NCBI RefSeq assembly: GCF_042453785.1
Contig: NC_091670.1
Coordinates: forward strand, 35,289,501-35,353,500
Length of the DNA: 64,000 nucleotides
Direction of reading: 5' to 3'
Source of the DNA: Malus domestica
Taxonomy: Eukaryota; Streptophyta; Magnoliopsida; Rosales; Rosaceae
The notes beneath the pieces were generated by a model. It was not told the origin of the DNA. It did not search any database and worked only from the letters and a program-made list of their open reading frames with translations. The first letter of the stretch is position 1, and every line of letters begins with the position of its first letter. Shown here in pieces: positions 21,722-33,299 of the stretch. A program made the position numbers and the translations under genes.

Positions 21722-23980
21722 ATGGCTCATTCAGCCGAACCATCATCCTCTCTGAGCTTTACTTCATCACCCCATTTATCAAATGGTTCAATAAGCCACA
21801 ACTTATCGTGTTCTGGCTCCGAATCGGTGCCAAGTCTTGAAGTCATCAGTTTGTCCAAGCTTAGCTCTAGTTTGGAGCAGTTGTTGATTGATCCTGGCTG
21901 TGACTATAGTGATGCTGATATCGTAGTTGAGGGGATTCCTGTTGGTGTACACCGATGTATATTGGCTTCTAGGAGTGGATTTTTTCGCGAGCTATTCAAG
22001 CGAGAAAAGGGGTCTTCTGGAAAGGAAGACAGGCCAAAGTACTGTATGAGTGATTTTCTGCCTTATGGCGATGTTGGATATGAAGCCTTCTTGGTTTTCT
22101 TAAGCTATGTGTATACTGGAAAGCTTAAGCCTTCTCCCGTGGAGGTGTCAACCTGCGTTCACAATGTATGTGCCCATGACGCATGTAGACCTGCTATCAA
22201 TTTCGTTGTGGAATTGATGTACGCCGCTTCCATTTTCCAAATGCCCGATCTGGTTTCGATATTCGAGGTTGGTCTTCTGTTATTCTGAATTTCCGAGCAG
22301 ATTTTTATCAGTTAGTCAAGTCTATGAGTTCATGAATTCGTAAATCACCATATTTAACTTATCTATGAATGTTATGATAGGATAGGATTGTCTATGCAAC
22401 TTATCATTTACTCATTCTTTTGGTAATATAAATGAAAAAAGAGTTCTGATTTGATTGTCTATGGGTTGGCAGCGGCGCCTTCTTAATTTTGTTGGGAAAG
22501 CTCTGTCAGACAATGTTGTCCCAATTCTCTTGGTTGCCTTCCATTGTCAGTTGAATCAGCTCATCGATCAGTGTGTAGATAGAGTGGCACGATCAGATAT
22601 TGATGACATCTCTCTTGAGAAGGGACTTCCTGATGAGGTTGTGAAGAAAATCAAAAGTCTTCGCCGCAATTATCAGCAGGATTCTGACCCAAACTTGCCA
22701 CCTGCCGATCCCTTGCATGAAAAGAGAATCCGAAGAATACATAAGGCTTTGGACTCGGATGATGTCGAGCTTGTGAAACTTCTTTTAACGGAGTCTAATA
22801 TAACCTTAGATGAAGCAAATGCTCTCCATTATGCTGCAGCTTACTGCGATCCTAAGGTTGTGACCGAAGTGCTTGCTCTGGGCCTCGCTGATGTTAACCT
22901 CCGGAATTCTAGGGGTTATACAGTGCTTCACATTGCTGTGATGCGCAAAGAGCCATCAATTATTGTATTGCTACTGACTAAAGGAGCTCGTGCATCGGAG
23001 CTGACATCAGATGGTCAGAGTGCTGTTAGTATTTGCAGGAGGTTGACGAGACCAAAGGATTACCATTCAAAAACAGAGCAGGGGCAAGAAGCAAACAAAG
23101 ACCGAATATGCATTGATGTTCTAGAGAGGGAAATGCGGCGGAATCCAATGGCTGGAGATGCATCTATATCTTCCCAAATAATGCCTGATGATCTGCACAT
23201 GGAGTTGCTGAACCTGGAGAACAGAGGTGACATTCCTAAGACATTCTCATTTTTATTTACACCATATCCAATTTTATTTTGCGAAGTTCTCTTGATAAAT
23301 GTTGGTTGTGGATATGTAGTCGTCTTATGTTAACCCCCAAATTTCTACCTTTTGCCTTTCATACTTCGGCTTTTGATTGGTTTTGTGTGCCTGACTCTCT
23401 GGCATGACATCTTTCGCTTGTAATCGCAGTGGCATTGGCCCGATTGTTTTTCCCTGCGGAAGCCAAGCTAGCCATGGTCATTGCCCATGCGGAGACATCT
23501 GAGTTTGCTGCGCCATCATCATCGAAAGGATCAAGTGGGAATCTGATGGAGGTAGATTTAAACGAGACCCCCACCGTGCAGAACAAAAGACTTCATTCCA
23601 GGTTGGAAGCCCTTATGAAAACAGGTAAATCACAAATGCATGCTTTTCTCTGTTACAGCAGTCGACCTACATAATATTTAGTCATTTGTTCTAAGCTTCA
23701 TCGAATTGTGGCAGTCCGTTTGGGTAGATGCTACTTCCCTCATTGCTCAGAAGTCCTGGATAAGTTCATCGATGACGACCTCCCTCATTTGTTTTACCTC
23801 GAGCCTGGCTCCTCCGACGAGCAGAAGGTAAAGAGGAGGCGTTTCATGGAGCTCAAGGAGGAAGTACAAAAAGCATTTGACAAGGACAAGGCCGAGTGTA
23901 ACCTCTCCGGATTGTCTTCATCGTCCTCCACGACATCTCCGGAAAAAATTGGTGCAAATCAGAAGGTTAGGGAACCGTGA
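21722..23980 (+). CDS. NPR3/NPR4-type salicylate receptor, tandem copy 1 (4 exons, 586 aa)
   Basis: Exons 21722-22267, 22473-23226, 23430-23624 and 23715-23980 join in phase with GT-AG introns. Exon 1 is the BTB/POZ domain with the C2HC zinc-type set Cys145, Cys150, His152, Cys155. Exon 2 has the ankyrin repeats (DDVELVKLLLTES, ANALHYAAAYCDPKVV, RGYTVLHIAVMRKEPSII) and the RRLTRPKDYH motif. Exons 2-3 join at LENRVALARLFFPAEA, where Arg433 matches the arginine needed for salicylate binding in Arabidopsis NPR proteins. VDLNETP at 475-481 is the EAR-like repression motif of NPR3/NPR4. This places it in the co-repressor clade that acts with TGA factors in the nucleus, rather than with NPR1 itself. 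An adjacent paralogue follows. Confidence 0.94.
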
Positions 23981-24635
23981 AGGCGTGTAAATTTGCATCT
24001 AATAAGCCTTCGGAGGTTTACTGACGAGAGCGTAGGAAGATGTTGGCTATATTCGGATGGGTAAAATCTTGGCAGATGTGAATTGTTCTGTTAACTGCAC
24101 AAACTAGCAAGTATCCTCCTAGTTTTGTAGTTCTGTAGAGGATGGTTTTGAATGAAAATTACCTTTAATCTTTCTTTTAAATCCGTCTCAAGAGGTTTTC
24201 GAACTCAAAAACTTCAGGTTTAAGGGAAAACGCTCTTAACGAACTAGGACGTATTCAATTTCAATACATAATAAATATTACTTGTAACAAAGTTAAATTT
24301 GATACTTTTTTTTTCTTTTTCTAATTAGACTCTAGATTATCTTGTTTATCTAGACTTTGGCCTTTAAATTTTAATTAAAAATTCAATAATTAAGATTTAG
24401 GCCTAAAAATATTTATCATCTTATTTCTATTCTCAATATACTTAGAATAATATTAGATACACTAAATTTGTTTATCAAATGATGTGTCACTGATTAAATT
24501 TATACTTTAATTCAAGTTGGAACTTGATTAAATAGTTGTAATAGAAATTTATATAGTGTAAAATGTGCCGCGTCAAATGCACAAATTTAGTGTGTATAAC
24601 ACCACCAATATACTTAACATTAAAGTTCCAAATTC

Positions 24636-24846
24636 AACCACCACGAGGTGGCCCAGTGGTTAAGAATGAATTTTAGGTCCGTATTTCACACGGCACGTTC
24701 TGAGTTTGATTCATGTCGCTGATAAATCACACGATGATGGCCAGAGAAAGGTTGAAATGCCTCAACGAGTCTTCCCGACCTTCGGAAAGATAGACTACCG
24801 TGGCGAAGCCACCAACTAGTCTCCTTTAAAACAAAAAAATTAAAAA
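24636..24846 (+). mobile_element. tRNA-type SINE (family S2) with 10-bp target-site duplication
   Basis: Flanked by TTCCAAATTC at 24626-24635 and 24847-24856. The A-box-like phrase is GAGGTGGCCCAGTGGTTAAG; the B-box-like phrase is TGAGTTTGATTC. It shares GGTTGAAATGCCTC and GTCTTCCCGACC with the family and ends in an A-rich tail. Confidence 0.85.
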
Positions 24847-24884
24847 TTCCAAATTCCATAATCCGTCCCTCCTAATAAATAAAG

Positions 24885-25025
24885 AGTTGTGCTATTCAAT
24901 GATAAATTTTTACCTCTCACACCTTTGTTAATTTTTTTTTCCATTGATATTCTTCAATTCATTCAATTTGGCGGGTGAAAATTAAGAGGAATGTGTGAGA
25001 CAAAAATGGATGTCTAGATAGCAAT
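24885..25025. mobile_element. Degraded hAT-type MITE (same family as 36615)
   Basis: GTTGTGCTATTCAATGATAA at the left, CTCACACCTTTGTTAATTTT inside, and TCTAGATAGCAAT at the right. The plan matches the 36615-36754 element, but the ends are worn and no duplication is clear. Confidence 0.5.
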
Positions 25026-25330
25026 CGCAGCATCACCCTAAATCGAACAAGTGATCAATTATGGTAGTAGTCAAATCTGACTTTTAACCCATAATTCATG
25101 TTTAAATCCTATTCTAATTCTAACATGTTTCCTAACCCGGGAGCTAATAAACGTTGAAAACTTGAAACCACGTTAGCAACGTTAAAGCGTAATCGTCACT
25201 CAAACTCCGTTGACAATTTGCGTAGTAACATCTTCAACCGCCTCCTGCATTTTTGTGACCCCATCAATCATCAAGCTTTGATGATCCATCTCATTAATCT
25301 CCGTGTTTAAAATCTAACCCATGTTAATTA

Positions 25331-27883
25331 ATGGCTGATCCATCATCTTCCTTGAGCTTCACCTCATCCTCCCACATATCCAACGGCTCAGTAACCCCCA
25401 ACTCCTCCTCCCCCGCCGCCAACACCCCGCCGCCCACCCCGGACCTCACCTCCCTGACCAACCTCAGCTCCAGTTTGGGCCGGCTGTTGGCCGACTCCGG
25501 CGGCGACTACAGCGACGCCGAAATCACCGTCGAGGGCGTTCCGGTTGCCGTCCACCGATGCATTTTGGCTTCGAGGAGCGAGTTTTTCGCGAAGGTATTC
25601 AGCCGGGAGAATGGGGGTTCCGAAAAAGAAGGAAAACCTAGGTACTTTTTGAGTGATTTGCTGCCATTTGGTCATGTGGGTTATGAAGCGTTTGTGGTTT
25701 TCTTGGGGTTTGTGTATACTGCAAAGCTGAAGGCTTTTCCGGTCGAGGTTTCGAGCTGCGTTCACATTGTGTGCGGCCATGAAGCTTGTCGACCCGCCAT
25801 AGATTTTGCTTTGGAGTTGATGTGTGCCTCTTCGGTTTTCGGAATGCCGGAACTTGCCTCAGTACTGCAGGTTGGTTGGTGTTGTTTGCTTTCTGAATTT
25901 CTGATCAAACATTTTAATCACATTGAGAAATTAGTCAACTTTCGAGTTCTCATTGCACATTTGTTCAAGTGTTTCTGCAACTTCGTTATTCAAGCTTGGA
26001 TCTTCCAATATCTCGAATGCAAAGACAGATTACTAACTAATTTGGAAAGAAAAATGGAAGGTTGTTCTGATTTGGTTGTGTGTGTATTGGCAGCGACAAC
26101 TTGCTGATTTTGTTGTTAAAGCCGTGGCGGATGATGTTATCCCAATCCTCGTGGTGGCGTTTAATTGTCAGTTAAGTCAGCTCATTGATCAGTGTATAGA
26201 GAGAGTGGCACACTCGGATCTTGATAGTATCTCTCTTGAGAAACGACTTCCTGACGAGGTTGTGGCGAAGATTAAAATTCTTCGCCGGAATTCTCAGCAC
26301 TACTGCGACCCAAACATGCCGATTGTGGACCCCTTGCGTGAAAAGAGAATCAGGAGAATACACAAGGCACTGGACTCCGATGATGTTGAACTTATGAAAC
26401 TTCTTTTAACCGAGTCTGATGTAACCTTAGATGAAGCCAATGCGCTCCATTATGCTGCAGCCTACTGCGATCCTAAAGTTGTGACTGAAGTGCTTGGTCT
26501 GGGTCTGGCTGATGTTAACCTCCGGGATTCCCGGGGTTTTACAGTGCTTCACATTGCTGTGATGCGCAAGGAGCCATCAATTATAATATTGCTTCTGTCT
26601 AATGGAGCTCGTGCATCAGAGCCGACCTTAGAAGGTGAGAGCGCTGTTAGTATTTGCCGGAGGTTGACAAGGCCAAAGGATTATCATACAAAAACAGAGC
26701 GGGGGCAAGAAGCAAACAAAGACCGAATTTGCATTGATGTTCTGGAGAGAGAAATGCTGAGGAATCCAATGGCTGGAGAGGCATCTATATCTTCCCAAAT
26801 GACGCCCAATGATCTGCACATGAGATTACTGAAACTGGAGAATCGAGGTAACATTTCTAAGACACTTTCACTTTGATTAGTCAAGGCATTGTGGTGGCAG
26901 ATCGTAGTCGGTATCATTTTTCTCCAGAAACACTTGAATCTCAACCTTTTGCGTTTCATGTTTCATCTTTTGATTGTTTAATGTGTGTTGAGTATCTGAC
27001 GTGATATCCTTCACTTATTAGATAAGGCCTGAATCTGAAGTGTATTATTTATTGCAGTGACATTTGCCCGATTGTTATTCCCTGCTGAAGCCAAGCTAGC
27101 CATGGCGATTGCTCATGCAGACACAACGTCTGAGTTTGCCGGGATCTCTTCAGTGAAAGGATCAAGTGGGAATTTGATGGAGGTTGATTTGAATGAGACT
27201 CCCACTGTGCAGAACAAAAGACTCCTTTCTAGGTTGGAATCGCTTGTGAAAACAGGTATCATGCTTTTGTCTCTCGGATAAATTATTGTGGTTGAATTGC
27301 AGAGTTCTGGTTGATCCTTTTCTTCGGCTTATTTATTTGCATGCTTCGACGAAACTCTCCAACCCCACCCCCACCCCCCCCTGGTGCCACGAGAACTTGC
27401 AACTGTATGACTTTGCCCCTATGCTTCAGTTGTCTCGTGTCCGTCAAGGGTCAAGGTGGTTACGAAAATCATTAACTTAGCTGATGTGGAACATGAGGCA
27501 CAAGACATCATAAGTTGAACCACAACAGCAAATATTTAGTATTTAGAATCTGCTAGTTAAAAGTACTTGTAGTGTCATCGGTTTTATTCTCTTCTAAGCA
27601 TTAGTGTTCTATTGTGGCAGTCAGCATGGGTCGATACTATTTTCCACATTGCTCGGAAGTCCTCGATAAGTTGATTCAGGGCGACCTTCCTGATTTGCGC
27701 TTCCTTGAGACGGGCACCACCGACGAGCAGAAAATAAAGAGGCAGCGTTTCTTGGAGCTTAAGGAGGAAGTACAAAAGGCATTTGACAAGGACAAAGCTG
27801 ATAAGAACATCTACGGGTTGTCTCCGTCATCCTCATCGCCTCCGGAACAAGTTGGTGCAAGTCCGAAGGTTAGAAAATTGTGA
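25331..27883 (+). CDS. NPR3/NPR4-type salicylate receptor, tandem copy 2 (4 exons, 584 aa)
   Basis: Exons 25331-25870, 26094-26847, 27058-27255 and 27621-27883; the second exon is the same length (754 nt) as in copy 1 and all phases match. BTB domain with Cys143, Cys148, His150, Cys153; ankyrin repeats; LENRV with Arg431; VDLNETP from residue 474. The first exon starts in strikingly GC-rich, Pro/Ser/Thr-coding DNA (about 25390-25560), unlike copy 1, so the disordered N-terminus has diverged faster than the rest. All key residues are kept, which suggests both copies work. It should bind salicylate and repress or degrade defence regulators with TGA factors, by analogy with Arabidopsis NPR3/NPR4. 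Confidence 0.94.
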
Positions 27884-28634
27884 AGGCATGTAAATTGTAT
27901 CGAATCATAGGCCTCCCAGCAAGGACGAAGCTAGAAATTTCTTTTAGTAGGTGCATCCCAAAAAATAACTAAGAAGACCTTATTATAGGATGTCTTAATA
28001 CCCAATATGATAATAGGGATGATTTCAAATGATGGTGTATCACAATTCCAATGGTACAAAAATTTCAGTCTAGTAGTGGAAAGTGGCAAAATGATGAGAA
28101 AAATATTCCTACATGATAGGCGGGAGAGGGTTTTTTCGTTTGAATGACAGAACAAGAGCACTTTTGCTCGTATTATGGAGTGAAGTAGTATGCAGGTATG
28201 TTGATCTTTAGATACATATATTTACTACAAAGATAACGCGTGTATATTATATAACTGAAGTCTGCAATTTAACAAACGAATTACTTGAGTGGGAGCATCT
28301 TCACCCACTGAACCTTGATTGGCTCCGTCCATGCCTCCTAGTTACGATCAAATTTTGCAAAATGGTCCGAGTTGGAAGCATGTGAAAGTCTCCATATGCA
28401 GGATTTTAGCTGCCAAACTTGTAAAACAGATGAATTCTTTGATCAATGAAACAGTGTAATTCTTAACATATCTCTCGGGTGCGAAACCAAAGTTACCACC
28501 GCAAGATGAACCGCAGATTGAGCACCATACGAACCAAAGGGAAGCACATGAACGAATTTACGTCGAAGTATTTAGTATACAAGACGGGATTCATTGCGAA
28601 AATCTAAACGTACAAGATTAGAAGGATGAAATTC
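27884..28634. other. Spacer between NPR copy 2 and the convergent mTERF gene
   Basis: Two 3' UTRs and, from about 27916, a hAT-like end (CAGCAAGGACGAAGCTAGAA) without a recognisable partner end. No gene. Confidence 0.45.
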
Positions 28635-30421
28635 TTAGCCCTTTTGCGATTTTAAACTTTCCCACATGGCCGGACCTTCAGGATGGACATCTACGAAATA
28701 TTTTACAAATCGAGCATCTGAACATGCAAGGAGAGTGCTCAAGGATAGCATAGGCTTTGCTGCACCTTTCTCCTTGAGCCACAAATACATCGAAAATCGA
28801 AGATTAATCCTCTCCATATCGTAACATAAATATGCCGGGAAAGCCACCAGAGAATCGAGCGGATAATTTAAACTGTCTGTCAAGCAACTGATCTTCTTTT
28901 CAAGCACATCTTTGCTCTGGTTAAGAACATTAGGAGCTTGTTTAATGATCTTTGATACGACATTGCAGTCCAAGCCAGCTTGAACTAGGCAATCAAATCT
29001 TTCCTGCAGTTGGTCCCCTCTGCCTCTGAATTTTTTCAGAGCTTTCATCATCTCCTCTGAGTTTTCGGTGTATCCCCATCGCAACAAAAACGATGTTTTC
29101 TCGAGATGATTACTAGGAACTGGGGATATTACTTGCTTGATGGTTTTACCTTTTGACTTTGAAGCCAATCTCAACACCTTGTGTGGATCTTCCTTCATAA
29201 GTTGGAGCAGGCCGACTCTTTTGACCTTCAGCTCTTTACATAAAGTCTTAGGTCTTTTTAAACTAGACGAACTCAGAAATTCAATGTCATCGGCTACAAT
29301 GTCTACTATTTCTTCTGTCCCCATTCCAATCTCAAACAGAAAATCCATTGCCAGCAAAAGATTTTTCATGCACTTACCAGACAAGACCTGAGGGTTTCGC
29401 ATAAACAACGAATAAACCTTATCCATCCCGAGACCCAATTTGAGTAACCGGCCAAACAATACATACACGTTCTTCCCAGAACCTTGTAACAGTAATGCAG
29501 GATTTCTTTTAAACAAAGCACACATTTGCTCCTCTGTATAACCCACACTATCCAGAAAATCCATTGTATCAAGCATTCTGTTCCAGTTGTACGTACTGTT
29601 ATGTGATGCATACCTTCCAATCCAATCCATTCCGAGGCCTATATCCTTCATTTTTTCGTGAACCTTGACAAAGTCTCTATGAACACCGCCAACCAAAAGC
29701 AAGGGGCAACAACTAACAAGCTTAATAACTGTTGGTATGCTTAACCCCAAATTTTCATAAGCTTGAAGCTTTGAAGCCAACACTCGATAGTCATATCCAA
29801 ATATCTCTCTTGCCTCCCTGTACATTTTACCAATGTTACCACGGGGGATTCCGTAATTGCATAAAGCATGAACATTATCAACCATAACATGATCATCACT
29901 CAGAAACATCAAGTGCCGCGGTAGCAGCGATTGCAGCTCAGAAGGGCTCAAACCCAAGCTCTCAAAGAAGGGTTCAAACTCATTAACGGGATTGTAGCGT
30001 AAAAACCGGGTTAAAGAACGGGCAACATCTTTCTCGGAGTCTATCTTGGAGAGCAAATTCTGAAGAAAAATTGGGGAGTTCTTGCTAATATGCTCGGCAT
30101 CCATGAAGCTGAAGCTTCGAGTAGAATGCAGGTAGTCGAAAAGGGCTTCCTGAGCCACGGTTCTAGCATTTCGAGAAACCCGATTCAAAACTGGAGAATC
30201 AGATTGCGTGGACTCCATGACTGAGACCCTTGCCAAATGGGCAATCCTAGAACTCCCAAAGCATCGATTTTTAACCCAAACGAAAGACGGGTTTTGCGCA
30301 GAAGTGGTTGTTTCATGAACCAAAGGAGAGAGGGGTACATGGTGTTTGAGTTGGGCAATCATTTTCGATACCCTTTTGTGGATTCTATTCATTAACATAG
30401 AAAGTGGCGAAGGAGGCATAC

Positions 30422-30458
<37 letters not shown>

Positions 30459-30473
30459 TTGTGGGTGAATCAC
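28635..30473 (-). CDS. mTERF-family organelle transcription termination/regulation factor (intronless)
   Basis: Single exon of up to 612 codons. The sequence is a chain of degenerate ~30-residue mTERF helix repeats (LGLSIPTVIKLVSCCPLLLV, VGYTEEQMCALFKRNPALLL, LGMDKVYSLFMRNPQVLSGK, VVSKIIKQAPNVLNQSKDVL), the nucleic-acid-binding superhelix of organelle gene regulators. The basic, Ser-rich N-terminus fits a mitochondrial or plastid targeting peptide. The first ATG (30473) lies just before a (CT)n tract that would encode alternating Leu-Ser; ATGs at 30419, 30398 and 30392 lie just past it and are more plausible starts. It resembles Arabidopsis MTERF18/SHOT1-like proteins, but the exact member is uncertain. 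It neighbours NPR and TLC genes as in Arabidopsis. Confidence 0.88.
30425..30456. repeat. (GA)n microsatellite at the mTERF start
   Basis: GA dinucleotides on the plus strand (CT on the mTERF sense strand) between the first and second in-frame ATG of the gene. Length changes would alter or shift the longest reading frame. Confidence 0.85.
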
Positions 30474-30801
30474 ATTTTTGCAATAATAGTTGAAAACTGG
30501 AAGTTGCAGAGTGTGAAGATTGAAAGAGATGGAGACAATTGAGAGGAGAGGTTACCTTGGATTGGATGAATCCTCTCGGGATTTAAGTCCCTATTGTTCC
30601 TTTCATTATATCCTGTCTGGGTTTTCCAGAGAAGCGAAGATGGAGTGTGCGCCCCTCTGTTTCTGCCATTATCATAAACCCTAGAATTTGGGGGTTTTAG
30701 CCGCCTCTTATTTTTCTTTATTTTTTCAAATCTTCTTATTTATTTATTTATTTTGTAATTCTGGTGTTCAAGGACTATAATACTCAATTTACACTTATTC
30801 A

Positions 30802-30952
30802 ACACCACGAGTGACTTAGCGGTTGGAGATTAATTCAAAACCTGTATTTTTTATCAGAGATAGTCTGAAATGACTTTATAAGTCTTCACAGCCTCCGACA
30901 TGATGGACGGTTACGAAGTCACCCACTGATTCATTTTTAAAGAGAAAAAAAA
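30802..30952 (+). mobile_element. tRNA-type SINE (family S2) with 13-bp imperfect duplication
   Basis: Flanked by TTACACTTATTCA (30789-30801) and TTACATTTGTTCA (30953-30965), 11/13 identical. It has the A-box-like GAGTGACTTAGCGGTTGG and the family phrase ATGACTTTATAAGTCTTC. The ends are A-rich. Confidence 0.75.
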
Positions 30953-30965
30953 TTACATTTGTTCA

Positions 30966-33299
30966 TCTTGTTAATAAAAAAGGACGCTCATCTCATGTTC
31001 AAAAGTTGGTTCCGCCACTCTAAATTACTATACTTAATTATCCTCTATCTCCATAACTAAGTGTTTTATGTTCTATTTGACAAGATCAGATCTAAAGTTG
31101 AGTTTCTGTAACCATCTGATGATCAATTTCTGCTCTCCTCAGGAGAATTAATTATCATCAACATCATCACTGCCATTTGATGGAAGCTGATCACGAAGCT
31201 TCATGTTATCAAGTGCATATTAATCGCATGGATAACAAATGCATCAATCAACATCGACAAGCTTGTTGGGTGAGTATGGCACCTAGAGTAGGCTAGTTTA
31301 GGATTCGACTCCGATGTAACCCTAAACAATAAATGAAGAAAATAAGTCCGCACCCCGCACCCTTTCTGATGTAGTGACGCCGCAACAGGACTAGGTTCTC
31401 TCACATTTTCTTTTCATCCCTTTTCATTCGGATTCTCTCACGTTATCTTTTCATCCATTTTCATTCTCTTCTCTCACATTCTCTTATTTTATCTTTCTCT
31501 TGCTATAAAAAATTAATATAAGATGTTGACGTGATAAACCGTGACCGTTCAAATAGAAGGGGATGAGAAAAAATAGGGGAGAAAATCTTACTCCGCTGCA
31601 ACAACCCTTATGAGTCACATTTACACGCCAAAAACACCAAACCCAAATCCCACCACGGCAATTACTCATCCTCTTTTCTTTCAGTTATGAATCCAAATTT
31701 ACAAAGAAAAAGGAGCTCACAGGGCAACAAAAAAGTTGAAAAAGTGGAAACTTGAACCAAAAGACAAGTTTTACTTAAAACTGCTATCTGCTGCTGCCCC
31801 ATGCATGATGTAGCAGCATGCCCTCAACCGGCTAAGTACCCAACCATGGATTATCTCCTTTATAACATAGTATAATCTTGATTAAGGTCCACTTATAGTA
31901 ATGATTACCATCTTATTTGGTCCTATCCAATGGCAATCCAAAATTCAAACATTGAGGGTTCTAGTGTTAAATAATAAGTTTTTTAATAGAAACATAGTCA
32001 AAGTGCGCAAATAAAAAAAAGTCAGTTTATTTCCTAAGATATTTCATCAAACATGCAGTGGCTTGTTGTCATCAGCCAAACCATGTTGCGTATATGTCAA
32101 TAGATATCGACATACGTCGAAGCAATCTGATGAGTGTTATCGATAGAATTTGTCAAGTGCTCTCGACGCAACATATCGAGGTTTTGACAAGATATGCGGC
32201 ATATGCTTAATGGGCATTACATCAAAACTTGTGGGCACAAAAGAGAGTCATACCTAACTTTCGAAGAGTCATCGGAAGACCTTTACATGTATATTTTCCT
32301 AACTTCGAATGATCATGGGACCACCTTGACCCCAATGTACATCCACCGTATGGCATTATACAATTATAGGGACACTTAAAAAAAAAACCCTTTCCTCCAA
32401 TTATACAATAACATGTGGTATTCCATATTGTGTTCCGAACAGAATGAAAAATCTCTCCTATTGCAAGAAGAAATCATGTTTTTTTTTTTTTTTTTGTCAA
32501 ATCAGGAAGTAGTCATGATAGGTAATATAGCAAAGCAATATGATAAATGATGTAACAACCATAATAATTGGGGTAGGATGGGGTTGATGGAATATTAAGA
32601 ACTGTAGCAGCACCAATAACATAAGATAATAAATTAACATTGTTAATATACAACCTAAGATTAAAATGAACAAAAAATATGGGTAACATAACTTAGAAAA
32701 TAATCAAGTAAATATCTTCACTTGATATGCCACCACAAAAGTCCACTACATACGAACAAAAAATAATGTTTTTGTCTTTTGTAAATATCATGCACTTATC
32801 CAAACAAACTCTAAATTTCAAAATATTAGACTAATTTGTTATAATTTACTGGTATTTTTTTTTTATTATTATTTGAAATAGTTCTGAATTCGATTATCTT
32901 TTATGTTAATAAACAGATCCAAACATTAGCATAAATGCTAATAAAAACAAACTCTAGAATCCAAATAGCTCATGGGCCAAACACATTATAAACTCATTTG
33001 AAAGTGTTTTTAAAAGATCAAAAATACTTTTGGGAAAATTAATTTTGGGTTCCAAAAGCATTTTAAAAAGCAAATTATTTTTTCATAATTTACTTAAATT
33101 TTTATTAAAGATTGATTTCGAAAATATTTTTACTAAATATACATTCAATCAATTTAAAAGTACGTTCAAATCAGTGATATTTTCATTTCTCACTTCCGTA
33201 TCCCATTTGGATAACAAGAAAATCCAAATCCACCCAAGAATTCCCTTATCATTTTCCAAGTTCCTTCCCTTATTATTTAACTAATAACCCCTCTTCTTT
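30966..33299. other. Intergenic, no gene
   Basis: AT-rich spacer between the divergently placed mTERF and TLC genes. Contains a diverged relative of the 16904 MITE near 32990-33190. Open frames here look random. Confidence 0.45.

Larger units (their letters stand above)
23981..25330. other. Spacer between the tandem NPR genes
   Basis: Contains the 3' UTR of copy 1, a SINE (24636-24846), a degraded hAT-type MITE (24885-25025) and the promoter of copy 2. No other gene. Confidence 0.55.

Noticed and set aside
31201-31669. Short minus-strand frames between mTERF and TLC
   Set aside because: No similarity to known families and no splice or promoter context.
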